The notes: generated by a model from the letters alone, not told the origin. DNA of 29,761 nt from CAZDOD01 sp964506935 (GCA_964506935.1 CAZDOD010000009.1:1-29761), one strand, 5' to 3'. Counted from the first letter of the stretch, positions 1 to 7,182 are shown. Made by a program: numbers and translations.

Positions 1-175
1 CCACCGATCCCTTGCCGTTTGTGCCGCCGACGATGATTGTGTTTAACTTATCTTCGGGATTCCCCAGTAGCGAAAGAGCCCTCTTCATAAACGACAGGTC
101 CGTTCTGATCCCTAGGGAAGTGAGGCTATCGAGGTATTGGAAATTTTCTTCTATAAAACTTTCGGTCGGTTTCAA
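1..175 (-). CDS. folC: Folylpolyglutamate synthase / dihydrofolate synthase, N-terminal part (cut by window edge)
   Basis: About 58 codons are present; the rest lies left of position 1. The translation reads FQYLDSLTSLGIRTDLSFM, then LLGNPEDKLNTIIVGGTNGKGSV. This is the start of the FolC/Mur ligase family with its ATP-binding loop GTNGKGS. The enzyme adds glutamate to folates in the cytoplasm. I chose TTG at 175 because the frame has a stop 27 bases upstream and no ATG before the conserved part; that start has no strong ribosome-binding site, so it is tentative. The gene follows accD after about 100 bases, and accD-folC is a common gene pair in bacteria. Family assignment is firm from the loop and its context. 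Confidence 0.85.
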   Translation of the reverse strand, partial: MKPTESFIEENFQYLDSLTSLGIRTDLSFMKRALSLLGNPEDKLNTIIVGGTNGKGSV

Positions 176-274
176 TGTATCAGCTTTAAAAGAAATTTAT
201 TATTTGTCTCGAGTATTTTTCTGGATTGGTGTTTTTTTGCATATTCTGGAGATAAAAATCGGCGGGTCTATATG

Positions 275-1114
275 TTATGTGCCTTTGTCGTCGGGGGAGA
301 GATAATCGAGGAGCCTTTTTAACATCGCCTTCATATTTTTTCTTTGGACTATCATATCTATCATGCCGTGTTTCAAAAGCTGTCTCGCCTTCTGGAAGTC
401 TTCGGGGGGTTTCTGGTTGATGGTCTGCTCGATGACCCTCCTCCCCGCAAATCCTATCGTCGCCCCGGGTTCCGCGATTATGATATCGCCCAGCATTGCG
501 AAGCTCGCGGCCACTCCGCCGGTTGTTGGGTCGGTGAGCACCGATATATAGGGCTGATCGGTATCCTTGAGGCGGGATACCGCCGCCGTGGTCTTTGCCA
601 TCTGCAAAAGCGATATTAGCCCTTCCTGCATACGGGCGCCTCCCGATGCGGCAAACGAGACGAGCGGAAGGCCGTCACAGATGGCGAGTTCAAAGGCACG
701 CGCCACCTTCTCGCCCACGACGCTACCCATGCTCCCGCCCATAAATTCGAAGTCCATGACGGAGATGACGATTTTTTTGCCCGATATCTCGGCCTTTCCG
801 ACGACGACCGCCTCACGCAGGCCCGATTTATTCATCGCATCGGATATCCTTTCGGGATAGGGCCTTTTGTCGACGAAGTTTAGGGGATCCGTCGTTGAGA
901 GTTCACTAAAAAATTCCTCGAAGCTCCCCTCGTCCGCGGTGATCTCTATCCTCTTTTTCGCCCCTATCCTGAAATGATAATCACAGGCCGTACAGACGCT
1001 GATGTTCCTCTCGACTTCGCGGGTAAAGACTATGCCGGCACAGCCGGGGCATTTTACCCAACCCTCGGTGTCTTCTATTTTCACCCCGGCGGGGGAATCT
1101 TTTTTTATGCCCAC
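275..1114 (-). CDS. accD: Acetyl-CoA carboxylase carboxyltransferase beta subunit
   Basis: 279 residues, the normal length for AccD. A four-cysteine zinc ribbon at C22, C25, C41 and C44 (CPGC and CTAC) precedes the crotonase-like carboxyltransferase domain, which contains the stretches SFAASGGARMQEG and PTTGGVAASFAMLGD. With AccA it transfers the carboxyl group from biotin to acetyl-CoA, giving malonyl-CoA for fatty acid synthesis in the cytoplasm. The start is GTG at 1114, with GGGAG about 9 bases upstream; an ATG one base away is in another frame. It begins 10 bases after the phosphodiesterase-like gene and is read with it. No accA is in the window. Confidence 0.97.
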   Translation of the reverse strand: MGIKKDSPAGVKIEDTEGWVKCPGCAGIVFTREVERNISVCTACDYHFRIGAKKRIEITADEGSFEEFFSELSTTDPLNFVDKRPYPERISDAMNKSGLREAVVVGKAEISGKKIVISVMDFEFMGGSMGSVVGEKVARAFELAICDGLPLVSFAASGGARMQEGLISLLQMAKTTAAVSRLKDTDQPYISVLTDPTTGGVAASFAMLGDIIIAEPGATIGFAGRRVIEQTINQKPPEDFQKARQLLKHGMIDMIVQRKNMKAMLKRLLDYLSPDDKGT

Positions 1115-1124
1115 ATCTTGCTCC

Positions 1125-1889
1125 CTAAAGATCGAGGACCTGGCCGTTTTTGAGGACGTGGATGTCGCTTCTCCCTATTGCGCTTATCTCTTCGGTCAGG
1201 ACATCGATGTAACTAGGCTTGAGGTGATATGTGTAAATGGGAAAACCACCTTTTTTCAGCTTTGAAAGCTCTTCGGTGAGTGTCTTGGGTGTAAGGTGGG
1301 CGCTGGTGTCTGCAATTTCCTGCATGTCGTTTGGGAGGGTCGTTTCGATAAATAACGCCTTCAGGTTTTCCTCATTGTTCGCTATCTGCCAGAGCTCCTC
1401 TGTCGGCCCGGTGTCTCCTGAAAATATCGTGGATGAATTTCTGTCCCTCAAGATGTAACCTGTGCTTTCCATATTGTGATTTGTCCTGAAGGAGCTTATT
1501 TTGAGGTCACCTATCTCTATATTTTCTTTGATTTTGATTGTTACAAGCTCTACGGTCGGTTTTCCGCCAAAGTAAATTTCGGTAAAGTCCGGCCATGTGT
1601 GATCGTTGAAGAAGTATTTTTTGAAGTCCGAGATAGTCCCTTCGGATCCATAGATTCTTATGGGAAGGCCGGACCTCCCCACGGCGTTATCGGTCAAAAA
1701 TGCGATATCTTTGGTGTGGTCGAGATGGAAGTGTGTAATAAAGATGTCTCGGACTCTGTCCTGCTCCTCGATCGAGAGCTCAGAAACTACATGCCCCGAA
1801 TCTATGAGAATTCCACCATTGATTAGAAAAGCGGTGGATTTATATCCCGGGAGTATACCCCCCTGACAACCCAAAACTCTTATCTTCAT
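1125..1889 (-). CDS. Metallo-beta-lactamase fold hydrolase, class II cyclic-nucleotide phosphodiesterase-like
   Basis: 254 residues with a full metallo-beta-lactamase metal site: H53-F-H55-L-D57-H58, a later SGDTGPTEELW segment, and downstream histidines in SAHLTPK and TYHLKPS. The opening MKIRVLGCQGG, then a GHVVSELS region, resembles the class II 3',5'-cyclic nucleotide phosphodiesterases related to yeast PDE1. That assignment is by pattern recognition, and other hydrolases of this fold remain possible. It starts 5 bases after the stop of a Crp-like regulator whose pocket looks able to bind cAMP, so cyclic-nucleotide turnover fits the context. The short spacing suggests translational coupling. 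No signal peptide is seen, so it is cytoplasmic. Confidence 0.75.
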   Translation of the reverse strand: MKIRVLGCQGGILPGYKSTAFLINGGILIDSGHVVSELSIEEQDRVRDIFITHFHLDHTKDIAFLTDNAVGRSGLPIRIYGSEGTISDFKKYFFNDHTWPDFTEIYFGGKPTVELVTIKIKENIEIGDLKISSFRTNHNMESTGYILRDRNSSTIFSGDTGPTEELWQIANNEENLKALFIETTLPNDMQEIADTSAHLTPKTLTEELSKLKKGGFPIYTYHLKPSYIDVLTEEISAIGRSDIHVLKNGQVLDL

Positions 1890-1894
1890 ATGTC

Positions 1895-2551
1895 TTAGTC
1901 CAGATCTCCGAACTGTTCCTTCAGAATAAGAAATTCAAGAAACTGTTTTAGTTTGCTCACATCGTGGATGTATATTTCTTCGGAAGAAAAACTGATTATC
2001 TTGGCCTTGTTGAGCTTTTCAATTACATCGTTTACATGGTTCATCTTTACCCCGGACTTGGGGGCAAGCTCATTTATCGTGATCGGGAGTAATATAGAAT
2101 CATCCTTCTCCACCCCGATATCTTCTATGAGCTTCTCAAGGACGTGTATAACCCTGCTGCTGCTGTCCTTGATCATCAGTAGTTCTATCTTTCTATCGGT
2201 TTCTCTCAGGCGGTCGGCAAGCTTTTTGATCATCCTGAAGGCGACCTCGGCATTCCCCTTGATCATGGTCTCGAAGGTCTTTGGGTCGATGACCAGAAGT
2301 TTTGAATCTTCCACGACTTCCGCGGATGCCGAGCGCGGTTTATTATTCAAGATCGCCATTTCTCCGAAGAATTCCCCCTGCCCTATAACAGCCAGGACGG
2401 TCTCCAGTTCCCCCATCTTTTTCGATATCTTTACCTTGCCCGAATGTATGACGTACATCTCTTTGGATTGGGTATCCCCGTCTTTAAACAGGATAGTCCC
2501 CTTTGGAAATTCGCGTCCATATTTATTGAGCAGGACATCTTGATCTGTCAT
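1895..2551 (-). CDS. Crp/Fnr family transcription regulator with cyclic-nucleotide-binding domain
   Basis: 218 residues. An N-terminal cyclic-nucleotide-binding domain (about 10-120) carries a phosphate-binding cassette, FFGEMAILNN followed by KPRSASAE. E64 of the FGE, R73 and S74 match the cAMP-contacting Glu, Arg and Ser of E. coli CRP. A long helix (about 100-140) and a C-terminal winged-helix region (about 150-210, ITINELAPKSGVKMNHVNDV) follow. No Fe-S cysteine cluster of the FNR type is present, so this looks like a cyclic-nucleotide sensor rather than an oxygen sensor. The DNA-recognition part is unusual for CRP, so its operator cannot be guessed. It sits between an HD-GYP gene and a phosphodiesterase-like gene on the same strand. 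Confidence 0.88.
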   Translation of the reverse strand: MTDQDVLLNKYGREFPKGTILFKDGDTQSKEMYVIHSGKVKISKKMGELETVLAVIGQGEFFGEMAILNNKPRSASAEVVEDSKLLVIDPKTFETMIKGNAEVAFRMIKKLADRLRETDRKIELLMIKDSSSRVIHVLEKLIEDIGVEKDDSILLPITINELAPKSGVKMNHVNDVIEKLNKAKIISFSSEEIYIHDVSKLKQFLEFLILKEQFGDLD

Positions 2552-2606
2552 ATTCGAACCTCCAAATTATGATAATCTATATGAAAAAATATGCAAAGTC
2601 AAATAT

Positions 2607-4187
2607 TTATTTGTCGTGGCGTTTGATCTCACCTTTGTCGTATGCCTTGATAAAGGCCTCGACCACTATCGGATCGAATTGTGTTCCGGCATGGTTTCTG
2701 AGTTCCATAGCGGCCTCATCACCTTTGAGTGCCTCTCTGTACGGACGGTCGGTCGTCATTGCGTCAAAAGTGTCGGCCACGGCTATGATCCTTGCTATGA
2801 TGGGTATCTCCTCGTCTTTGAGCCCGTCGGGATAGCCGTTGCCGTCTAACCGCTCGTGGTGGTGCTTCATGCCGGGGAGAATTTGTTTCAACATCTTTAT
2901 ATGTCCCAGGATCTCCTCGCCCAGCTCGGGATGTACTTTGATCTTGTCAAACTCATTCTGATCGAGTTCGGAGGCCTTTCTGAGAACAGAATCTTCAATC
3001 CCGATCTTTCCGACGTCGTGAAGGATAGAGGCGAGCCTCAGGTTTTCCATCTCCGCATCGGTAAAGTCGAGATATCGGGCTATCGCCATCGAGTATCCCA
3101 TGACCCTCTTTGTGTGGTCGCCGGTATAGGGATCCTTCTTCTCTATGGCGTCAACGAGGGCCTCCGCCGTCTGGTAGAAGGTCTCCCTCAGCTCCTCGTG
3201 GAGCCTTGCGTTATCAATGGCAATCGCCACCTGATGGGAGAGGGATTTGAGGAGTTCGAGGTCTTCTGTAGTGAATTTTCTCTGTTCGAGTTTATTTATC
3301 GCCTGTAAAACTCCGATGACCTTTTCCTGTAACACCATCGGCGCACAGACCATGTTCCTCGTCTTGAAGCTTGATTTCTCGTCGGCCCCGAAGAAATGCC
3401 TCGGGTCTTTCTTCACGTCATCGACAAGTAAGGCCTCGTTGTTTTTCGCCACCCAACCCGCGATACCCTCCCCGACCTTGAGTCGAATCTCCTTTAACCT
3501 GTCCCCCTTGTCGCCGAGCGCCACCTCGAAGTAGAGCTCCTGAGTCTCATCATCCAAAAGAAGAAGCGATCCCACCTCGCAATCCAAGAGCCTTATTATG
3601 GCCTCTATCGCTTTTTTCCTTACGACCCTGGGTTCGAGGGACGAATTGAGGATGCCCGATATCTCCATCAGCTCTGATATCTGAGCAAGACCTTTTTCTT
3701 TTTCCCTCAATAGCCGGATATTGTCGAAAATAGGGGAGAGTCTCTCAGACATCGCTTCGAGAAGCCTTATATCGCTTTCGGAGAAGGGATTTTTTCGGTT
3801 GTCTCTCCTCGCCCTAATGAATCCCGCGGTTCGGCCGAAATTTCTTATTGGTAGATAAACGATACTCCCAAAATCATCACTCCATGACCTTCCTTCCTCG
3901 ATAATCTTTGTCAGGATATCCTTTTCTATTGTCTCGTCCCTTTTAAATTCTAATTCTGTTTTTTTGCCTTTGTGGGAAGTCGATACCAGCTCACACGACC
4001 CGTCGACTATTATATATATCCCTTCATAGAGACCGTCGATACTTTTTATGACCTTCTCGGCAACACTGTTTAGGACAATGCACATGTCCATATCTGTTTC
4101 TGACGGCTTGGAAAATTCAGTCCAGATCAAAAGGTCTAGATCCGAGATATCAAACCGGTCCAGATATTTCCCTTTTTTTGTACACAT
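2607..4187 (-). CDS. GAF-GAF-HD-GYP protein, probable cyclic-di-GMP phosphodiesterase
   Basis: 526 residues without membrane segments. The N-terminal part (about 20-160) looks like a degenerate GAF domain. A clearer GAF domain follows at about 175-330 (SLLLLDDETQELYFEVALG, GEGIAGWVA, VCAPMVL). The C-terminal third is an HD-GYP domain with LHDVGKIGIEDSVL near 390, HHERLDGNGYPDGL near 443 and VADTFDAMTTDRPYR near 470. Both the HD pair and the GYP triad are intact, so hydrolysis of c-di-GMP is expected from the family. It is the first gene of the operon that continues into the Crp-like regulator (55-base gap). What the GAF domains bind cannot be told. Confidence 0.93.
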   Translation of the reverse strand: MCTKKGKYLDRFDISDLDLLIWTEFSKPSETDMDMCIVLNSVAEKVIKSIDGLYEGIYIIVDGSCELVSTSHKGKKTELEFKRDETIEKDILTKIIEEGRSWSDDFGSIVYLPIRNFGRTAGFIRARRDNRKNPFSESDIRLLEAMSERLSPIFDNIRLLREKEKGLAQISELMEISGILNSSLEPRVVRKKAIEAIIRLLDCEVGSLLLLDDETQELYFEVALGDKGDRLKEIRLKVGEGIAGWVAKNNEALLVDDVKKDPRHFFGADEKSSFKTRNMVCAPMVLQEKVIGVLQAINKLEQRKFTTEDLELLKSLSHQVAIAIDNARLHEELRETFYQTAEALVDAIEKKDPYTGDHTKRVMGYSMAIARYLDFTDAEMENLRLASILHDVGKIGIEDSVLRKASELDQNEFDKIKVHPELGEEILGHIKMLKQILPGMKHHHERLDGNGYPDGLKDEEIPIIARIIAVADTFDAMTTDRPYREALKGDEAAMELRNHAGTQFDPIVVEAFIKAYDKGEIKRHDK

Positions 4188-4278
4188 TTCTTTTGTGTTA
4201 ATAATGTCTCATACTAAACAAATTAATCATATCATAACTTGTGGCAAAAAGAAATGTGACGGGAGGTTTTTTTGGGGT

Positions 4279-4311
4279 AAAAAAAGGCCGCGGGGTGACC
4301 CCCAGCGGCCT
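4279..4311 (-). terminator. Intrinsic terminator after trpB2
   Basis: On the minus strand AGGCCGC (4311-4305) pairs with GCGGCCT (4291-4285) and is followed by a run of seven T. It lies 53 bases past the trpB2 stop and separates trpB2 from the HD-GYP operon. Confidence 0.9.
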
Positions 4312-4363
4312 AGCGGACTATATCGCCCGAAAATATGTTAAAAGCTACAAGATACCCTTCAAC

Positions 4364-5725
4364 CTACAGATCGACCTTCGGGAGGTCTTTTAAGGCGGCT
4401 TCTATCATTTCGGAGGGATACTCGTAGTCCTCAAGCTCTTTCGAGAAGTATTTGTCATATGCCGTCATGTCGAAGTGACCGTGTCCCGAGAAGTTGAAGA
4501 GGATGACCCTCTCTTTGCCCTCTTTTTTGGCTTCGAGCGCCTCATCGATGGCTCCCCTGATTGCGTGTGCGGTCTCGGGCGCCGGGATGATCCCCTCTGT
4601 GCGGGCGAAGGTTACGGCCGCCTCGAAGCAGGTGTTCTGGTGATATGCCACGGCATCGAAGATCTTCTGGTCATACAGAAGACACATCGTCGGTGCCATG
4701 CCGTGATACCTGAGGCCGCCGGCGTGGATTGCGGGCGGCTCAAAGGTGTGTCCGAGGGTGTGCATAAAAACGACCGGGGCTACCATGACGGTGTCGCCGT
4801 AATCGTAGGCATAGAGACCTTTTGTTAGGGTAGGGCACGAGAAGGGCTCTACGGCAAGTATCCTGGTCTTTTTCCCATCTCTAAGTTTTTCCCTCGCGAA
4901 GGGATATGAGAGCCCCGCAAAATTGCTGCCGCCTCCAATACAGCCTATGACGACGTCAGGGTAGTCCCCGAACTTTTTCATTTGAAGCAGCGCCTCCTCG
5001 CCGACTATGGTCTGGTGCATGCAGACGTGGTTCAAGACGCTCCCGATAGAGTAGTTTGTGTCGTCATGTGTGGCGGCGTCTTCGACCGCCTCGGATATGG
5101 CGATGCCGAGGGTGCCCGAGGTATTGGGCCTCTGCTTCCTGATCATTTTGCCCCCTTCGGTCTGTTCGCTCGGGCTGGAATAGATGGTGCCGCCCCATGT
5201 CTCGATCATTGACTTCCTGTATGGCTTCTGCTCAAAAGAGACCTTTACCATATAGACCGTGATATCAATTCCGAAGAGCGCCCCCGCAAAAGACAGGGCG
5301 CTCCCCCACTGGCCGGCACCCGTCTCGGTGGATATCCTCTTCATGCCCGCCTTCTTGTTATAGTAGGCCTGGGGTATGGCTGTGTTTGGCTTGTGGGATC
5401 CCGCAGGTGATACGCTCTCGTTCTTGTAGTATATCTTCGCCGGCGTATCGAGATACTTTTCAAGCCTCGTTGCCCTTACCAGGGGGGTGGGCCTCCAGAG
5501 GGAGTAGGCCTCCAAGACCTCCTCGGGGATATCGATGAAGTCGGCCTCGCTGACCTCCTGCTCGACTATGGCCATCGGAAATATCGGGGCGAAATCGTCC
5601 GGAGTCGCGGGTTTCAGTGTCCGCGGATTGAGGACGGGTTTAAGCGGGACCGGAAGGTCAGGTGTGATATTATACCACTTTCTGGGCATCTCACTTTTGC
5701 TCAAGATTACTCTTGTGTCTGCCAT
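4364..5725 (-). CDS. trpB: Tryptophan synthase beta chain, TrpB2 type
   Basis: 453 residues, the longer TrpB2 form rather than the roughly 400-residue TrpB1. The opening segment (KWYNITPDLPVPLKPVLNP) is typical of TrpB2. The PLP lysine is K112 in PAGSHKPNTA, the catalytic Glu region is TETGAGQWGSAL, and the phosphate-binding loop is CIGGGSNFAGL. The enzyme joins indole and serine to give tryptophan; TrpB2 often lacks a TrpA partner, and none is seen here. ATG 5725 has AGGAA about 8 bases before it. The gene stands alone between an upstream attenuator (5855-6060) and its own terminator. The leader argues for regulation by tryptophan supply, which supports a real biosynthetic or indole-salvage role. 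Confidence 0.95.
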   Translation of the reverse strand: MADTRVILSKSEMPRKWYNITPDLPVPLKPVLNPRTLKPATPDDFAPIFPMAIVEQEVSEADFIDIPEEVLEAYSLWRPTPLVRATRLEKYLDTPAKIYYKNESVSPAGSHKPNTAIPQAYYNKKAGMKRISTETGAGQWGSALSFAGALFGIDITVYMVKVSFEQKPYRKSMIETWGGTIYSSPSEQTEGGKMIRKQRPNTSGTLGIAISEAVEDAATHDDTNYSIGSVLNHVCMHQTIVGEEALLQMKKFGDYPDVVIGCIGGGSNFAGLSYPFAREKLRDGKKTRILAVEPFSCPTLTKGLYAYDYGDTVMVAPVVFMHTLGHTFEPPAIHAGGLRYHGMAPTMCLLYDQKIFDAVAYHQNTCFEAAVTFARTEGIIPAPETAHAIRGAIDEALEAKKEGKERVILFNFSGHGHFDMTAYDKYFSKELEDYEYPSEMIEAALKDLPKVDL

Positions 5726-5757
5726 TTTTCATTCCTCATAATAAGATTATTAAGATT

Positions 5758-5811
5758 TTACTTTATCAGGGATTTAAGTCCCATTTTTTCAATCAGAAGT
5801 TTTTCGGTCAC
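5758..5811 (-). CDS. Possible 17-residue ORF coupled to the MGRLW mini-ORF
   Basis: GTG 5811 overlaps the TGA of the preceding five-residue ORF (GTGA). It encodes MTEKLLIEKMGLKSLIK and stops 32 bases before trpB. A small hairpin (GGGA, six bases, TCCC) lies inside it. It has no ribosome-binding site of its own, so translation would depend on the upstream mini-ORF. It may be fortuitous. Confidence 0.3.
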   Translation of the reverse strand: MTEKLLIEKMGLKSLIK

Positions 5812-5825
5812 CAAAGTCGCCCCAT
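5808..5825 (-). CDS. Mini-ORF MGRLW between attenuator and trpB2
   Basis: ATG GGG CGA CTT TGG TGA, a five-residue peptide whose last residue before the stop is Trp. It is preceded by a near-perfect ribosome-binding site AAAGGAGGTGAT (5843-5832), with 10 bases between GGAGG and ATG. It lies after the attenuator terminator and before trpB. A second, translational layer of tryptophan control is conceivable but unproven; chance is also possible with so short an ORF. Confidence 0.4.
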   Translation of the reverse strand: MGRLW

Positions 5826-5854
5826 AGGGCTATCACCTCCTTTCGGGATCTTTT

Positions 5855-5895
5855 ATAAAATAAAAAAAGGCCGCAATAAAATTATCACGGCCTTT
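5855..5895 (-). terminator. Attenuator terminator of the trpB2 leader
   Basis: On the minus strand AAAGGCCG (5895-5888) pairs with CGGCCTTT (5873-5866), followed by TTTTTTTATTTT. Its 5' arm overlaps a sequence (5896-5886, GAAAGGCCGTG) that can instead pair with CACGGCTTTC (5918-5909). The terminator therefore has a built-in antiterminator competitor. Confidence 0.88.
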
Positions 5896-5940
5896 CCTTT
5901 ATAAATAAGAAAGCCGTGGACGGCTCTGCTCGCCCACGGC
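5886..5940 (-). promoter_or_regulatory. Competing antiterminator and anti-antiterminator hairpins of the trp leader
   Basis: Two mutually exclusive pairings share one segment. First, GCCGTGG (5940-5934) pairs with CCACGGC (5919-5913). Second, CACGGCTTTC (5918-5909) pairs with GAAAGGCCGTG (5896-5886) with one bulged base. The second pairing consumes the 5' arm of the terminator. GGCCGTGG in the Trp-codon stretch of the leader (6004-5997) can also pair with 5919-5913, so the position of a ribosome on the Trp codons could decide which hairpin forms. The pairings are seen in the sequence; the mechanism is inferred from classical trp attenuation. Confidence 0.75.
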
Positions 5941-5963
5941 CCGTTATTTACATATTTAAGTGT

Positions 5964-6038
5964 CTAAAGGAGTGAGCGCACCAAACCGACTATGTGCCAC
6001 GGCCACGCCCAATTCCTTACTCCAGATATCGCTATCAT
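5964..6038 (-). CDS. trpL: Tryptophan leader peptide
   Basis: A 24-residue ORF starting at ATG 6038, with AAGGA (6048-6044) five bases upstream. It begins MIAISGVR, continues NWAWPWH with Trp at 10, 12 and 14, and ends IVGLVRSLL then TAG. Three Trp codons within five positions are far beyond chance and are the hallmark of a trp attenuation leader. A stem of ATTTAAG (6052-6046) with CTTAAAT (5960-5954) encloses the ORF and touches the ribosome-binding site. Promoter upstream and competing hairpins and terminator downstream complete the unit. The gene controlled is trpB2 at 4364-5725. Confidence 0.87.
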   Translation of the reverse strand: MIAISGVRNWAWPWHIVGLVRSLL

Positions 6039-6066
6039 CTGTGTCCTTAAATGTAACATTTTGTAC

Positions 6067-6096
6067 TATATACAATAAAGTATGAATAGATGTCAA
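6067..6096 (-). promoter_or_regulatory. Sigma-70 type promoter of the trp leader
   Basis: On the minus strand the -35 box is TTGACA (6096-6091), then an 18-base spacer, then the -10 box TATATA (6072-6067). Transcription would start near 6060, just before the stem that encloses the leader peptide. Confidence 0.8.
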
Positions 6097-6206
6097 GCAT
6101 TTTTTTCTTTTTTTCAAATTTAACTTTATTGATAGTAGGGCATAAAAAATCCTTTTATCGTATTAAGAAATTAAGCTTCATTATTGTAGGGATCGGCCAG
6201 TAATTA

Positions 6207-6236
6207 TGCAGGGGCGCGGCATGCTGTGCCCCTGCA
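6207..6236. repeat. GC-rich palindrome in an AT-rich intergenic region
   Basis: TGCAGGGGC and GCCCCTGCA form 9-base arms around GCGGCATGCTGT, itself nearly symmetric about GCATGC. It looks like the short GC-rich palindromic repeats scattered between genes in many genomes. It is not followed by a T run on either strand, so it is not a standard terminator. The remaining sequence from 6097 to 6449 is AT-rich, and I see no gene in it. Confidence 0.55.
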
Positions 6237-6449
6237 GATCTAAAAACGAGAGATTTAGAAGTTTTCTATTTCTTCGATCTTAAAAATCAATTGAACTATT
6301 TGCAAAATTACAAATTTTTTGCGATTTATCAATTTATTATGAAAGGATTTATCCCACTCTCATGTACATGATGATACCCAATCCCTCTAAAATATAATAA
6401 TAAAACGGGTTTAGGTAATCCCACAAACTAGATATCAAATACCATTTTA

Positions 6450-6465
6450 TGGCACGAAAATTGCT
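6450..6465 (+). promoter_or_regulatory. Sigma-54 (RpoN) promoter of the pilin gene
   Basis: TGGCACGAAAATTGCT: the GG of the -24 element and the GC of the -12 element have the 10-base spacing required by sigma-54, and the match to TGGCACG-N4-TTGC is essentially perfect. The start of transcription would fall near 6477, about 28 bases before the pilin ATG. Pilin genes of Geobacter, Myxococcus and Pseudomonas use the same promoter class with a PilR-type activator; no activator gene lies in this window. Confidence 0.9.
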
Positions 6466-6504
6466 TTATATATAACAAGTTATCCAAAAATTGTTTTAAG
6501 AACT

Positions 6505-6933
6505 ATGATAAAAAAGATTCTAAAAGGACGCTTTGGATTTACACTGATCGAACTGATGATCGTGGTTGCGATAATAGCAATACTCGCTGCTATTGCAATC
6601 CCCAACTTCATTAGATTTCAGATGAAGGCCAGGCAGTCCGAGGCGAGGATTTTGCTTGCCGGCGTCCACGAAGCCGAATTGATATTCTTTGCCGAATACG
6701 ACTATTTCTCCACAGACTTCAATCAGATAAATTTCATACCTACATCGAATCCCAAATACTATAAGAACTGGTACCTAAATATCTCGGCGGATAGATTCCA
6801 CTTCACCTCCACCTGCTCCGCGGATATAGACAATGACGGCTTTTACGATAGCTGGATAGTGACAGACCGCCACCGAGAGCCATGGAATGTCTTTAATGAT
6901 ATTACGGATTATCATTACCCTTATCCATATTGA
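6505..6933 (+). CDS. Type IV pilin-like protein (prepilin)
   Basis: 142 residues. A short basic leader MIKKILKGRFG is followed by FTLIELMIVVAIIAILAAIAIP, the class III prepilin signature, with cleavage after G11, Glu at mature position 5 and a hydrophobic N-terminal helix. The C-terminal half is a globular head with a DIDNDGFYDSW loop (about 110-120) like the acidic metal-binding loops of some pseudopilins, and an aromatic tail (YHYPYPY). It stands alone on the plus strand with a sigma-54 promoter; no pilus assembly genes are nearby. It could be a minor pilin or a GspG-like pseudopilin rather than the main PilA. Confidence 0.87.
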   Translation: MIKKILKGRFGFTLIELMIVVAIIAILAAIAIPNFIRFQMKARQSEARILLAGVHEAELIFFAEYDYFSTDFNQINFIPTSNPKYYKNWYLNISADRFHFTSTCSADIDNDGFYDSWIVTDRHREPWNVFNDITDYHYPYPY

Positions 6934-7182
6934 AAATAGAAGCGGACTCTAAATATCGTGTGAAAAGGTGGGAATTTATCATCCCTGGAAAGGATATGGT
7001 AACACTTTTGGTTCAAATCCCTATCAAGGTTGAGGGGGAGTTTATTAGAGGTTAGATAGATTGCACAGGCGGCATTTGGAATCTGAAATTGATATAAAGG
7101 GATTTTGATCTCAATATGGAGAAGAAATCCCTCTCAGCCTTTTATTTAATGTAAAAATCAATTTTTTTCTTCATAGATTAAA
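6934..7182. other. Intergenic region after the pilin gene, no gene recognised
   Basis: About 250 bases. A short plus-strand frame at 6953-7033 reads VGIYHPWKGYGNTFGSNPYQG before a stop. It has no start codon and could be a decayed pilin-like tail or chance. Nothing else is supported. Confidence 0.4.

Noticed and set aside
1953..2543. Plus-strand frame of 196 residues antisense to the Crp-like gene
   Set aside because: Ser- and Ile-rich composition typical of an antisense shadow; the minus strand has a conserved cyclic-nucleotide pocket.
5855..6060. T-box or metabolite riboswitch as explanation for the structured trp leader
   Set aside because: No T-box consensus (AGGGTGGNACCGCG) is present, and the region contains a translated-looking ORF with clustered Trp codons, so ribosome-mediated attenuation explains it better.
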